A DNA stretch of 64,000 bases from Usnea hakonensis (taxonomy: Eukaryota; Ascomycota; Lecanoromycetes; Lecanorales; Parmeliaceae), in contig BLJB01000158.1 of the NCBI GenBank assembly GCA_013423325.1, forward strand, positions 105,173-169,172. Reading direction: 5' to 3'. Below the pieces are notes generated by a model, which made no database searches, was not told the DNA's origin, and worked only from the letters and a program-made list of their open reading frames with translations. Position 1 is the stretch's first letter, and every line of letters begins with the position of its first letter. Shown piece after piece: positions 1 through 11,255 of this stretch. A program made the position numbers and the translations under genes.

Positions 1-185
1 ACCGCGCCGCCGAAGGTCGGGATGTTCTGCACAGGGCCATGCTGGAAGGTGTTTTTCCATGTGTGGGCGATGTAGGTGGAGACGCCATACTGATCCCATA
101 TGTCCTCGAGCTTTATTTTCACGATGAGGAGGAGGATGATTAGGAAGACGGAGGTACTCAGGGCGAAGCGCAGGGCCAGCCTCAT
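1..185 (-). CDS. Partial type II membrane protein, N-terminal end only
   Basis: Reading the minus strand from an ATG at 185 gives an open frame that runs off the window edge (61 codons seen). It opens MRLALRFALS and has a hydrophobic segment at residues 6-22 (FALSTSVFLIILLLIV) followed by a charged, aromatic stretch (KIKLEDIWDQYG, then YIAHTWKNTF). A short basic start, one membrane span and a lumenal stem is the layout of a type II Golgi/ER protein such as a fungal glycosyltransferase, but no catalytic part lies in the window, so the enzyme class is a guess. The ATG is taken because the hydrophobic segment starts just behind it. The next feature is the palindromic repeat at 415. Confidence 0.5.
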   Translation of the reverse strand, partial: MRLALRFALSTSVFLIILLLIVKIKLEDIWDQYGVSTYIAHTWKNTFQHGPVQNIPTFGGA

Positions 186-414
186 TGTTGTAGCTTTGGG
201 ACGGCCGCGGGAAAAGGTGTGCGAGGGTGCGCAGGACAAGTTGATTGTGGAGACATTTGTGTTCAAGAGTATCTCATCTCATTTCGTCTCTTTCATTTTA
301 AGGTGCAATTGGCTCTGAGACGAATCTCTGCTCTTCGCAGTCAATTTAAGCCAGACCGAGGGGAAACTTGTGGATGGGATGCCAAGAGATATAAGGCTGG
401 AGGTGGCTCACGAG

Positions 415-542
415 GGTCGGTAAAAGTATAGGTGGCCACGCAAAATCAGTTGCTCCGCCCAGATTCCGTTGACTCTCATACAAATTTTGGTGGGGAAACA
501 CGGGTAAATAAATTAGCGTGGCCACCTATACTTTTACCGACC
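415..542. repeat. 27-bp perfect inverted repeat, MITE-like
   Basis: Bases 415-441 and 516-542 are perfect reverse complements over 27 bp, separated by 74 bp. The arm begins GGTCGGTAAAAGTATAGG and ends GGCCACGC. The length and outward-facing identical termini fit a small non-autonomous DNA transposon or the remains of one. No convincing target duplication flanks the arms. The arms are not RIP-damaged. Confidence 0.7.
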
Positions 543-1233
543 GTCAGTCTCGAGACTCCACCCACTTCATATCTGAAAACTTCAGCTTAATATTATTTAC
601 ACTGAATCTGAAGTTCTCTGTGGGGCTTATTCATGGACAGTGCAAGTGGTCAAGGTACGGTTGCGTTCACTAATCTCTACGCTGAGAGGAAATAGCACTT
701 GCTTTCCTGTTCTTCGTGGAGCCTGAGTACTTATCACAAGAGGTACTCTAGGATGGCGCTTCAAATAGCATTCGCAAGGACTCTGAGGCACCAAGTAGGT
801 GGGGCGTTTTTGGATTGAGATTGTTTTAATTGTTTTTTTTTCTCTTTGAAAAAGGGAAAAGATGGGGTTGGTACGTTGCGAGTGATTGTATGAGGGTAAA
901 GATCTTCACTCCATAGCAGTGTCGGAGCGCGGAATGCTCGGAGGATGCCGTTGTCGATCCTACGCCTGTGCTCAAGGCACAATTTTAGAGACCGTCGAGA
1001 TGTACCCCGGGCCACCCGGCAGCTTGAAGAAGTCACGAAATCGGCAAGACAACGATGATAAAGAAGTTTGAGAGAGCTGGAAGCGGAATACCATTTCGAA
1101 CTGGAATGAAGTATAGCTGATATGTGCATGAGAGACCTCCCAAAGCAGGACCTTTCCTTTATACACATATTGGAGTGACCGACGGCGTTACCACTGCATT
1201 TGTTGGGTTGGTCTGCGAACAACCATGTGCAAA
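543..1233. other. Intergenic, nothing recognised
   Basis: The reading frames here (one spans 158 codons on the minus strand) have no domain, no signal and a composition like random sequence. That longest frame also runs through the last exon of the secreted-protein gene in another frame. Probable 3' flank of that gene. Confidence 0.5.
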
Positions 1234-1836
1234 TCAAAATGCTGTATCGTCAATAGCCGCCTCAAATGCGCCGCCACAGTTCGGATCACTATCAGCGGCA
1301 GGTGGTTAGTTCTGGTGTTCTCCAAACAAGCTCTGATGAACAGAACGTATCTCACCTTGCTCCACCACTGGCGTTGTTGAAGAAAGAGCATATGTCATGG
1401 GAGAAACAGTCTTGAGTACTTCGTGGTACGAAGATCAGCTTTACAAAGATCTAGGTACGAAGGATCACGACAGGCTTACTATACGTTCCCAATAGCGGCT
1501 CCTGTGCAGTCTGCACCGCATCTAATTGCATGTCAGTGAGCCAATTCACCATGAAGATGACGGATCAGTCTCTTCACCGTCCGTTGCATGCATAACTATC
1601 CGATCGCATCCCGTAAGTAAAGCATTTGGCCTCTGAAGTAAGGGTTGCACCTACTTTCCCTTATTCACCGGATCAACGCCGAAGTTGGATCCCACAAGCC
1701 CGGTCCAAGTACAGTTCTCGTCGGCGGAATTCGTCCATCTCGCGGTGGCTGTTGTCCCAACCTTGAGACAAACGATTGATGCAGATGCTGGCGAGAGGGC
1801 AAAAACTACAAGGGCGAGGTTGAAGACAATAGTCAT
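1234..1836 (-). CDS. Small secreted 8-cysteine protein, five exons
   Basis: The exons on the minus strand are 1836-1655, 1595-1578, 1521-1480, 1418-1356 and 1288-1234. Joined they give 360 nt, 119 residues plus TGA. All four introns are 56-67 bp with GT donors (GTAGGT, GTGAAG, GTAAGC, GTGAGA) and AG acceptors, and the last has an ACTAAC branch site. Residues 1-20 are a signal peptide (MTIVFNLALVVFALSPASAS). The mature part has eight cysteines (C23, C42, C64, C68, C72, C85, C91, C106), so four disulphides are possible. The block YACNGRCGADC, then GNVYTQDCFSHDICSFFNN, is what I recall of a family of fungal secreted proteins of unknown role (I believe filed as DUF8213; not checked). The C-x2-HD-x-C stretch at 85-91 recalls the active-site helix of secreted phospholipase A2, but the usual Ca loop is not evident. 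Family similarity continues across every junction, which is the main support for this model. Confidence 0.85.
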
Positions 1837-2070
1837 ATTTGCGATGAGATGAGTTGGCAGATGATGTTTTGAAGAGAAGCAGCAACTGTCATTTCATATA
1901 TATATTTCACACCCAACCAAAGTCTCCATTTTCCTGATACTTGGACCTCGGAATAGCTCGGTGGGGTGGCGGATCTGCAGATAGTCTTGGCAGATCCGCT
2001 CCTATCACAAAGCCATGTTTACATATCGTCGGGGATCTTCCTCTCTACTGCTAGCCGCCGCCACCTATCC

Positions 2071-4403
2071 TCACGCCTCGGTATTGAGAATCTCTCTTCG
2101 TTCGATCTCTATTGACAACTTTCGCGGTGGCAACCTGCGCATATCTATTTTGGCCTCACTCTCCGTTGGGACGCTCAGGATTGGTCTGGTTGCGCCTTTC
2201 CGTCTGAGAAGATAGTATTGGATGATAAAAGCCACCTCTTTTAGAGCCCAGCTTGCATGTGTTCGAGTGGGGATGTCGAATCGTGCGTCTAGTTGCTCGA
2301 GTGTCAAGTTCTTCGTCTCGGGTACGAAAAATAATATCATGAACCATCCTATCACACACCAAGCCGCGTAATACCCGAAGGCACCAGGGTTTCCAAATGA
2401 ATACTGGAACCGTGGGAAGGTGACTGCCAGCATAAAGTTGAAGAACCAAAGGGTTGCGGTGGCCATTGACATACCCAGGTCTCTGACGTACAATGGCATT
2501 GATTCGGCAGAATACACGAATGGAACGGGACCTTGGCCAGGGCTGTAGAAGACGCTAAAGAGATACATTCCGGTCAGTACTAGGCCAGTTTGGCTGTGAC
2601 TTGCAGACGGAAGCAAAAACCCCATGGCAGTCAGGAGCTGGAAGAATGCCAAGAAAGGGTATGTGCAAAGAAGCAGGTTCCTGCGTCCGAAGGTATCTAT
2701 CGTGTATACCGCAGGCAGGGCGAATAGAAAGTTGAGGATCCCAAAACCCATTGAAGCCAGAAGGCCTGCCTTGTCACCAAGCACAGGGTTCAAGATTTCT
2801 GAACTGTAAAATGCCATAACCTATGAAATGATGAGTTATAGATCTGTTTGAGAGGGGTAGGGAACAGACATTAACACCGCATATTTGTTGTAGGAACATA
2901 ACAGTCAAAGATGCGAGCAGAGCTCTGCGATTGCGGGCAACACTCCACAATTCCACAAATCGGTTGCGACCCTGCTTGATCTTTTCTTCGCCGTCAAGGA
3001 GGTGGTGCATGAGAAAAAGGTCCCGCGCAGCCTGGAGCCGGGTATGGCGAAGCTTACAAAGAGAGCGGAATGCTTTCTCGTAATAGGCAGTCTTTCCCTG
3101 TCGGGCCTTAAGGAGCAGCCATCGTGGTGATTCCGGAAGGGTGAACACGTAGGCAGCCGCTATGAGAGGCAAAAGCATAGGAGACGCAAGCATCAACCTC
3201 CAATTCAAGCTGCACTTGAGGCTCAAAAGTGTCTCCCTGCTTAAGCTGGAATCGCATGCTGCTGTATCTCCCTGAAGGACGTTGCGGAAGATTACCCCGG
3301 ATATGTATCCCAACATTATCCCAAATGCTCTGTTGCCGGTCAGCTCAAATTTTTGTTTCCAGGAGATGACGAGCTTACGTCCACATTTGCCACATCATGA
3401 CAAGCCCACCTCTGATGTTGGCCGGGACACATTCAGCAGAATATATTGGAATGGTCGCGCTCTTGGGTCCGATACCGAGGCCCAAGCAGAATCTGGCGAG
3501 AAACAGATGCCACCATTGTGAAGTGAACGCTTGTGCTACACAAGTTGCGCTAGAGATGATGCAAGTGACGAAAATAGTTCCTCGCCGTCCCAAGACTCGA
3601 TTCAATGGATCTGTGAGCCAGCAGCCCAGTATGGCACAACAGAGGTAGGGCGCCGCGTTCACGAGTCCCCTGAGCCCTGCATCTTTCCCTGTGCCTTTAC
3701 CGTCCCGAGCTCCTATGCCGAATGCGTACTGGTAGAACTTTACATTATGGAGTTAGCCTGCCTTTTTCGAGGTATGTTACGGTTCACTCGTAGAGCAACT
3801 TTTAGGTGTGGAGTATAAGCCATGCACAGGCTATGGGAGGTGTGTACAACAAAGCAATCCTATACACGAAGAAAACTTACCAATTGAGCACCATTCACGG
3901 CTGTTTCATCCCAGCCCTGCACAGCTGCTCCAAGAGAGCAACATCCTACTTGAAAGTTAGCACCGTCTGTCCCCGTCAAGGTTTCATGCTTCAAAGATGT
4001 CCTGAAGACTGACCACCAGGAGCCAAGATTTCGAGGCTCGCAGCGGACTTCCGGAGTACGTACCGACCAGTGCGTATAGTATCCATGGCTGGTTCCATTT
4101 ATTCCCAGTCTTGGGGTCTTCCTGTTTGAGGGCATCGAGCTCTTCCGGCTTGAGGCGAAGGTCATCTGTGCGCGGCGCTCGGAATGCTTCTCTGTCTTGA
4201 GCCAAGAATGCTCCTTTTCGGATGACTTCGTGGTATATATCGTCAATTTTGGTCTTGCTCATAAAGGCTTCTATGAGTTCGTTCATCTTCTCATGTCGCA
4301 TGCCAATGAAAGGGTTGACCAGGACGCTGTTGATATTTGCGGGAGCTGCGTCCACATCGTCTGAATCGACATAGGCAACTTGGGTCTTTTCTGATGCCGC
4401 CAT
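2071..4403 (-). CDS. MFS sugar transporter (sugar porter family)
   Basis: Exons on the minus strand are 4403-4064, 3945-3881, 3737-3379, 3329-2870 and 2820-2071. They sum to 1974 nt, 657 residues, and every phase matches. It is a plasma-membrane sugar:proton symporter of the major facilitator superfamily by family: a loop motif LNRVLGRRG, then PESPRWLLLKAR, the TM7 motif QQICGVN split by an intron, DTFGRRN and PETKNLTLEQLD after the last span. A hydrophilic N-terminal extension of about 105 residues precedes the first span and carries several acidic and basic helices; many fungal sugar porters with such an extension are annotated as hexose, polyol or inositol carriers, and I cannot name the substrate. 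The second intron removed (3738-3880) is the longest, and the donor at 2869 is the weaker GTCTGT. Length is above the usual 500-570 because of the extension. The next gene is divergently transcribed across an 866-bp gap. Confidence 0.9.
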
Positions 4404-5269
4404 TTTCTTGAGCAGTCAGAGGGCCAATCAGACGTGCTAGCCAATTTGGAAGGAAAATGGGAGAGGGAGCTCATAATTTCAGATTTGGACATGTGGGAGA
4501 TGACTGCTTATACGGAAATTGCAGTGATTGAGGCAATGCTCTAAGGTGGCATTGCAAGATACCGCAGCGCGCAAGGCTACAAACGCTACTCTAACTCTAC
4601 CGAGTACAAATGGCGTCAAGCTAGTTCATGCATGGCTTTTGGATTTTCTCAGCTCTTCCTACCCGTCCGTCCCGTCCTCGTGATCAAGACTAACACTCAA
4701 GTGGTAAGGCCACCGCTTATTGTGACCACTCATCTCCCTCGGCTTCCTGCATGACTAAGTAGCATGCCCTTTTGGGGGCCGTGGGCACGGTTTTGACATT
4801 TTTATGACGAATCTTTAGCGCATCTAGATCAGCTCTTCCGGAAATGCGCTCTATTTGAACTATATATCCGTGTCTGCCTCGCAGCCTTTGCAAGGCTGAG
4901 ACCGCCTCACTCCCTTTTATTTACTTTTCTTGCAGCTTCGCTTGACATCCTTACCGGTGAGGAGTAGAATAGTACTACTCTACAGGAGGCACGGGATGAG
5001 GTATGACGTGTCAAGCCATACTCTGAGTCTGTACCTCTTATGACATTTCATAAGCTAGCGTTCGATCTCACTCCCAAATATCAAATAGATAATCCTTACT
5101 CCCGACTCCCTGATTTCTCATCGCTCATTGTTCACTTTTCCATGAGGTAAGGTACTCCTAGAGTACCTTCACCCCGCTTTTCTCAGACTGATACTTTAGC
5201 TCCGGAAGCCTTACTCAGTCAGGCTAGGTAGATCTTATCTGTAGGACCGCCTTCCAGTTGATAGTCACA
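4404..5269. promoter_or_regulatory. Shared divergent upstream region
   Basis: This 866-bp gap lies between two divergently transcribed genes, so it must hold both promoters. I see pyrimidine-rich stretches and several short TA-rich runs near 4860 and 5090 but no motif I would name. A weakly repeated pattern of CTACTCTACAGG and GGTACTCCTAGAGTACC occurs at 4975-5170; the second is a near-perfect short palindrome. Confidence 0.35.
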
Positions 5270-8200
5270 ATGTCCTATTCCCCAATCGGCGATACAATAG
5301 CTTTGACAAAGCTTGCATACACTCTCTACTCTCGAGTTGTCGTCGTCGCACGGAACGCCCCAGAGCAGTTTGAAGAACTACAGCTAGATCTTGATACCTA
5401 TAAACGCGTCCTATATCGAATCAGATCTCAAATCGAACGTGACAGTGATTCCTCTGACAGCGATATTGTGCAGAATGTACTCAGTCGTTGCTTCCGCACC
5501 CTCTACGGGCTCCGCGACTTGACATCAAAGTATGAAAATCTCGGTAAGTACGACCTACCAGGCTTCACAACCGCCTTGCTTTGCTGATACTGTAAAGCAT
5601 GGAGCGACCACGGATTTTCCTTACAGCGCCTGAACTGGGCTAAAGACCAGGATGCGATCAAAGGATTTCGAGAAAAGTTCAAGGAACACCAGCAGCTTCT
5701 CAACACCATCTTGACGTCCGATGGCAGGTGAGAAATGCAACTGCCGTCAATTACTTGAAATTAATGCTTAGATATCACTAGGAGGTCGTTGAGTGAACAA
5801 AATCAATACGCGCCAACAGACAACGACGAAAAGTCTCCCAGCAGCAGACGTGTATCAGAAATCGACGCAGTCTGCACCTGTGGCTTTTCGCCTGTTAGAA
5901 GAGCGATCACGACAGCGACCGCAGATTCAGCAACGTTGTACAATCATAGAGACAGTTTATCGGGTCCATCTACTAATGTAGTGAACTCTGGGTATAAGAC
6001 AAGGCGAGAGAAAAGGCTCAGTAGTACAGCATCCACTGCCCAGGAGATCCTAGACAACTCGACTCTCAAGTCGCGCTCTTACAGCGTTTCGACAACCAAG
6101 ACCAGTTTCTTTAGCTCTCACGACCCATTGCAGTCTGGAGGCCTTGGAATTGGTGAGTATCACCGTAGTGTTAGCTTCGAAAGCTTTCTAATCCAGAATC
6201 CAGAATTATCACAACGTGAGCTCTCATATTCCGACCAACGGCCTCTCCGAACCAAAACTCAACAGCCATTGGCGCTTTACCAGGACAGAGAAAAGCATAA
6301 TGTCGCATCGGATGTCCAAGCTGCCTTGAAAATTAACTTTGAGTCTGTCCAAAGTCCTACTTCTGTGGAACGTTGGCTTCGGCTGGCGATCTGGTGGTTA
6401 GTGAAGTCGCGCATCGTATTCCACATACTGGCGCAGAGTGAAGCTAAGCGAAGGGGAACGGATGCTTCACATCACCAGAATCGATGGCACAGTACTGTTT
6501 CGCCCGAACAAGCACATACAGACTTGCTTAAATGTTCCTGGATACTTGAAGAAGTTGTCCTTGCCGGAGCAACAGCCGAAGATCTGTCCTACGTCTCGGT
6601 GAGGAAAATGGTCAATGACCTGTCCGCGCATCTACATCACGATCTTTCAGAGGGAAGGAATAACAACCGGAATCTCGAGTTCTTTAAGGGAGATGTCCCT
6701 CTTAAATACAATCTCCACCTCCTGGAGAGCTTTGAGCAAATCGTTGAGGCTGAAGAGAGTATTCCTGGCGCAATCGATGACCCTATTGATGCAGTTCGGT
6801 GGTTTGAAATAGATCAAGATAATGCTGGAAAGCAATATGAAAGAGTGTTGTTCCGAACTTTCGTCAATGCGCAGCTTGGCAGCAGGGACGAGCGATCAAA
6901 GTCTCCAAGTGCTCCATACATGCTATTGCTTTGGACAGCCGCAGACGAGTGCGAAATTTTTGCCTCTTTGTGCAATCACCGAGGGTCTTTGAATCTTTGT
7001 CGAAAGTTGGTGGCTGAAGATCTGGAGAAGTATGAGTCCAGTGATGATACTACGCTCTTCTCAATCAAATTTCCAACCCAAGAGGCGGAGATCAAATTCT
7101 TGAGCTATCAAGACGCCTTTGACTTTTTCGCGAGGCCACGAGTGTTCTTCGCTGCTTTAAGGGATGCCAGACCTCGGCCGGGAGAACTTGCTATTTACCA
7201 AGCATCTCTCTCCACTTACAGTGACTCTAGTCCACAAGTGGTCGGTGATGATAGCAGAGCAAGGACAATGGCCTCAAACGAGAGTTCGTCTTGCGGCTTA
7301 CGAGTTTATGAGTCGATGCCAGACAAATGCTGGAAGACTACCCGCCGCCTTGTTATCAACACGCCTCCAGATTGTACCAAGCCTGAATGTCTATCTCATT
7401 GGCTGCCACTTCACCACATAAAAATTGTGGTTGAAGGCGCTAAAGTGACGGTCCGATGGTCAGACTGTGGGCAGTTGGAGAGGAAGGACTTGGGAAACTG
7501 TGATTATCAGTACTCATACGTCTATGATGCTGACAACCCGAACCGGAAGATCGATCTGGAATTTGGCAGCGCCTCAGAAGCTCGCAGATTTGAAAAGTGT
7601 CTCCTCGTCCCTACAGAATTGCCGCCGCAGGCTATCACTCAGATGGAAATAACATCCACCTTTCAAGATATCCGGCTGTATCGACTATTCGATGCTGATG
7701 ATCCAGACCAGTTATATCATTCAATCGCATTGACAAGGAAAAACCCCAAAGGCCCGCATGTGACGGAAATCTATTATGCTTATAGAGATCTCGATTGGGT
7801 CATTAGCGTCAAGAACGGTATGCCGAGCATCATAGATTTCCCAAGTCTACATATCCCACAATACGTCTCCACAATACCCAGGTTGAAGTACAAGCCAATC
7901 GCAAGTGACCCGGACCCAGAGTTCAGTGACGTGGTAGACGCGTTCCAAGCAGCTCATTTCAATGTGGGTTGTGATCATGACCTGAAGAGATTCATGCATG
8001 GCTTGACGGGGTGGACCCTCAAATTCTTTCGACCACTTTCCAAACTACATCTCGTGGAGAGCGGTCATCTCATCAGAAATCCAAAAGAACAGTACAAAGG
8101 TGTCAACGTACAGCTTTGGGAGAAAGCGGCGCAAGAAGGCCAGCCTCAGATACAGATGTCCGTTAGACTCGGAGACGAAGCCAAAGACCGGTGGATCACG

Positions 8201-8401
8201 GCCTCCCTCTTCGAAGTCCACTGCCGAAGCGAACACTCCACCATGAGCTACAACGTCGAGTTCCCAGCCTTGTTGCTCCAGCGTGGCGTCGAGGTGGACA
8301 CCAAGAATATGGCTGCTACGACGCGCGGGACCAAGGAGCAGGCGATTGGCAAGAGACGGTGGAAAACGACGTTGACTTTTACGGAGACTGAACGTGAGTA
8401 G
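5270..8401 (+). CDS. Large protein with NLR-like helical N-terminus, unknown role
   Basis: Exons 5270-5543, 5598-5727 and 5782-8401 join in phase to 3024 nt, 1007 residues. The ATG at 5270 (CACAATGTC) is the first in frame. Residues 1-140 (MSYSPIGDTIALTKLAYTLY, then LTSKYENL) form an amphipathic all-helical block of the sort found at the N-termini of fungal NLR-like and heterokaryon-incompatibility proteins; I recognise the style, not a named domain. Residues about 150-300 are Ser/Thr-rich and disordered. A conserved-looking stretch WLRLAIWWLVKSR starts near residue 335. The C-terminal half has alternating beta/helix blocks (LHHIKIVVEGAKVTVRW and a second similar one) that could be PH-like. 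No NACHT, kinase or repeat domain is seen. The final codons read GAA CGT GAG TAG, but GTGAGT there could be a donor with an acceptor at 8463, replacing the last two residues by about 20 others and ending at 8520. Confidence 0.8.
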
Positions 8402-9458
8402 AGACGGATCCCACCCCCCGTCGACGTGCAAAGAGTCTCTCGCTGACGGGGAACGTGATTTAGATAAGGATGAATTCTTGAGGGCTTCGGGCCTTATCAA
8501 GATGTATGTACCGCTGACTTGAGAGCATCTTTGTATCATCAACGCGTTGTGGAAAATTCAACGGGAGATTTCTTGGATAAAATGTGAGGGGTTTGGATTA
8601 TGTGTTGGCTCTGAGTCTGTTATGATATGGCGTTGTATCAATAGTTGATTTCAATGACGCTATCTCTGAGCGACTGGGAATGGGTTGATGTATACCACTG
8701 ATTTTCTGATTGATTCCCCTGTTGTACGTTTAAATACTTTTTGGGTGTGGGGGGGGGGGAAAGGAGTGGATTTGAATACCTTCATTGGACGCAGTTCCAC
8801 TTGTGCATTTTGGGTGAGGGGGGAGAATTGTATATGCTTCTCTGCTTCTTCTCCTTCTCCTTCTTTTTCCTTTTCTGGTATGTGGATTATGGTGCTGGTT
8901 CTGGTGATTTGATGATGATGACGAAGATTTTTTTTTTCAGATAATACGAACTTATGTGAAGGGGGGATGGGGCTAAGTAAGGGGGCTGTGCTGTGTGTAT
9001 GGAGCAGTTTTGGGATGGGGAGGTGGGGGGAATTTATTTTTTGTTGTTGTTGTGGGGTGGGGAGAGGTAGGTGGTCGATGATAGTGGTGGGCTTTTTTTT
9101 TTTGGGACGAGGGGACAGGAAAGGGAGGGGAGGTCAGTGAGTTGTGTTCGCTTTGAGAGTGAAATGGATTGCTTTGCTTTCCAAGGCTATGAATTTCTTC
9201 TTCGATGCAAGGTAACGAATTTACCTGAATAGAGCACTTGTGCACGTTTGTTGTTTGCTAGATGTATAGAATTCGATCATTCTTTCGATAAAGCCAGTGG
9301 TTTGCGGCCACTTTGAGGAGAAGTCGATTGCTTTCCAAGGGAAAGACTCGGACATGAGTTCTTTCTCCTCTGCAGGTAACAAATTTTACCTGAGTAGAGC
9401 ACTTATGCTCGTTTGCTGTTTGATAGATAGATAGATAGATAGATAGATAGAACCGAGG
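8402..9458. other. G-rich intergenic region with an internal duplication
   Basis: The first half is TG- and G-rich with homopolymer runs (G9 near 8751, T10 near 8930, T10 near 9095). The second half holds two imperfect copies of a roughly 100-bp block, about 9163-9262 and 9325-9430, sharing GCTTTCCAAGG, then GGTAAC, TTTACCTGA, TAGAGCACTT and GTTTG. No gene is supported; minus-strand frames are proline-rich shadows of the G-rich strand. Confidence 0.55.
9422..9451 (+). repeat. GATA microsatellite
   Basis: About seven perfect copies of GATA sit eight bases downstream of the stop codon of the MYND gene (that gene is on the minus strand), at the end of the second copy of the local 100-bp duplication. 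Confidence 0.9.
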
Positions 9459-11255
9459 TCAATCCGGTTCCTTCCTAACCCACTCCACAAACCGCTCACA
9501 CCCCGTCGTATCGGACCTCAGCGCCAGCTCAAACGCCCTCTGCGCCCCTTCCTCGCCGGCTCGCTTTTTCAACCGCGTCGGCCATGCTTCCACAACGGTG
9601 TTCGTTTCTACCACGGCCATGTCCGTTGCGTCGGCGGCGTCGGCGAAGTTGATTTTCTGCATGTATCGGGCGAAAGATGCGGAGTAGTCCCGGACGATCT
9701 TCATGGCGGCCATGAATTGCGCGTATTCGGCGCTCAAGGTATCGCCTGGGGTTGAATCGGGGGCGGGGAGGAATTCTGCGACGATCGAGGCATCCTTTTT
9801 GTTGGATGCGGTGGTCGGGGTGTGGGTGTCGTTGGCGGCTTTGGCGAATAGGGTGAGGAGTCTGGCGTGGGGGTTTTGGGAGGGGGTTTTTAGCAGGGGG
9901 CCGAAGAGGGTGAGGGTGCGTTTTAGGCCAATGGAGGGGTGTTCGGCGAGGGAGGAGGTGGAGATTCGGTCGAAGGCGGAGGTGGAGAAGGGATTGAGGG
10001 AGTGGAAGAGGGTGGTCGGGAGGTCTGGAGGGAGGAGACTGAAGAGGTGGATGCTTATGTTTGTGGAGGCGCTCTTGGCGATGAAGGCCGTGAGGCGGGA
10101 GAGGATGTGGGTGTGGAGGGAGCCGTAGATGTCGTTTGCAGGGACGTGGTGGTTGGTGCCGGAGCGGAGGATGGCGTCGATGGAGTAGCTGCTTAGGGGG
10201 TCGGAAAGAGGGTGTTGGAGCCATTGGCCTGAGTCGACGTCGTAGAAAGTTGGGTTCGCGTGGGTGAAGGCGGTGATGTCGGAACCGAAGGGGGAGAGGA
10301 TCCCGGTCTCACGCATCCGTTGGGCTGATAGGCGCTGGGACGGTGGCAGATCGAAAAGATGGGATTCGCGTTGGTCGAGCAGATGTGAGGCGAGCATGAC
10401 GTGACGACGCCGGTCCTCTGTCACTATTGCTGGCTTTTTGAAGGATAGCTCGATGTCTGAGGAGACGTGGTGGGATGATAGGATTTCAAGCACAAGAGAC
10501 CACGTGTCTTTGGTGAGACTCAGTGATAGCTGTTGGGTACCAAAGTCCCACGTGCTGCGGCACAAGTTGCCCCCTTCTCCCTTGCCATCGAATTCTTTCA
10601 TCGCTGCTGTGATCAGGGTCCGGATATGCGCTATTACATCGACCATCTTAGGAGTCAAACGCGCCGAATACCACAAGTGTAGCATGAATTCTGCGGCTTC
10701 CGTTGGTGCTAGGAGCATTGGAGCCATCAATATCATGACGTTGCGTACCACGACGAGAACATCTTGCTCGTTGGCGATGCATGTGAAGGCCCCGGTGTAG
10801 CCCTCAGGTAGGGCGATCACAGACTCGATGAGGTTGCGTGGGTCGCCAGATGAAGCAAAACACAGCGTAAGGTCTCCATCAAAGGCTTTGCCCTCGTGTG
10901 TCTCAAGATTTAATATATCGTAGGCGGGGACGTTCCCCCCCCATAGATACCGCATGTAGTCTGGAGGGTCCATCTCCTCCTGCGTAGGAAATGAGGGCTG
11001 TGACCCTCGCTTGTCCCACATTGGCCTCCAACTGTCCTTTCTCAGCTCAGACTTGCAATCGAGCTTGTGCGTGGCCCAGTGGGCCTTCTGGCATGCAGCT
11101 CCACAGTAGCCCACTAGTAGGCATTGTCCACATTGTTTAAATGCTGGACTTTGACATTGGGTGAGCGTTGACCCATCAGTCAAACGATTGGCGCATAGAA
11201 TTGGCGTAGGCACGACTTGTGTTCTAGCAGCTGATGCACCAGTGTCTAACGCCAT
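9459..11255 (-). CDS. MYND zinc-finger protein with DUF4470 domain
   Basis: This is a single exon of 598 residues. Residues 34-67 hold a MYND finger: C42-x2-C45-x5-C51-x3-C55-x7-H63-x3-C67, with C21 and C34 as likely further ligands. From about residue 104 the sequence LWGGNVPAYDILNLETHEG, followed by LCFASSGDPRNLIES and VVVRNVMIL, matches what I know of DUF4470, which regularly accompanies MYND fingers in fungal proteins. MYND fingers bind proline-rich peptides; the job of the DUF4470 part is not known to me. The 3' half of the gene is distinctly GC-rich (third-position G/C), giving long antisense open frames that are shadows. The start ATG follows a short 5' region without an in-frame upstream ATG. 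Confidence 0.88.
   Translation of the reverse strand: MALDTGASAARTQVVPTPILCANRLTDGSTLTQCQSPAFKQCGQCLLVGYCGAACQKAHWATHKLDCKSELRKDSWRPMWDKRGSQPSFPTQEEMDPPDYMRYLWGGNVPAYDILNLETHEGKAFDGDLTLCFASSGDPRNLIESVIALPEGYTGAFTCIANEQDVLVVVRNVMILMAPMLLAPTEAAEFMLHLWYSARLTPKMVDVIAHIRTLITAAMKEFDGKGEGGNLCRSTWDFGTQQLSLSLTKDTWSLVLEILSSHHVSSDIELSFKKPAIVTEDRRRHVMLASHLLDQRESHLFDLPPSQRLSAQRMRETGILSPFGSDITAFTHANPTFYDVDSGQWLQHPLSDPLSSYSIDAILRSGTNHHVPANDIYGSLHTHILSRLTAFIAKSASTNISIHLFSLLPPDLPTTLFHSLNPFSTSAFDRISTSSLAEHPSIGLKRTLTLFGPLLKTPSQNPHARLLTLFAKAANDTHTPTTASNKKDASIVAEFLPAPDSTPGDTLSAEYAQFMAAMKIVRDYSASFARYMQKINFADAADATDMAVVETNTVVEAWPTRLKKRAGEEGAQRAFELALRSDTTGCERFVEWVRKEPD

Noticed and set aside
761..1237. 158-codon minus-strand frame
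   Set aside because: It has no domain or signal, is compositionally random, and overlaps the last exon of the secreted-protein gene in another frame.
9529..10224. 231-codon minus-strand frame inside the MYND gene
   Set aside because: It is a Pro/Arg/His-rich shadow of the GC-rich MYND coding sequence in a second frame.
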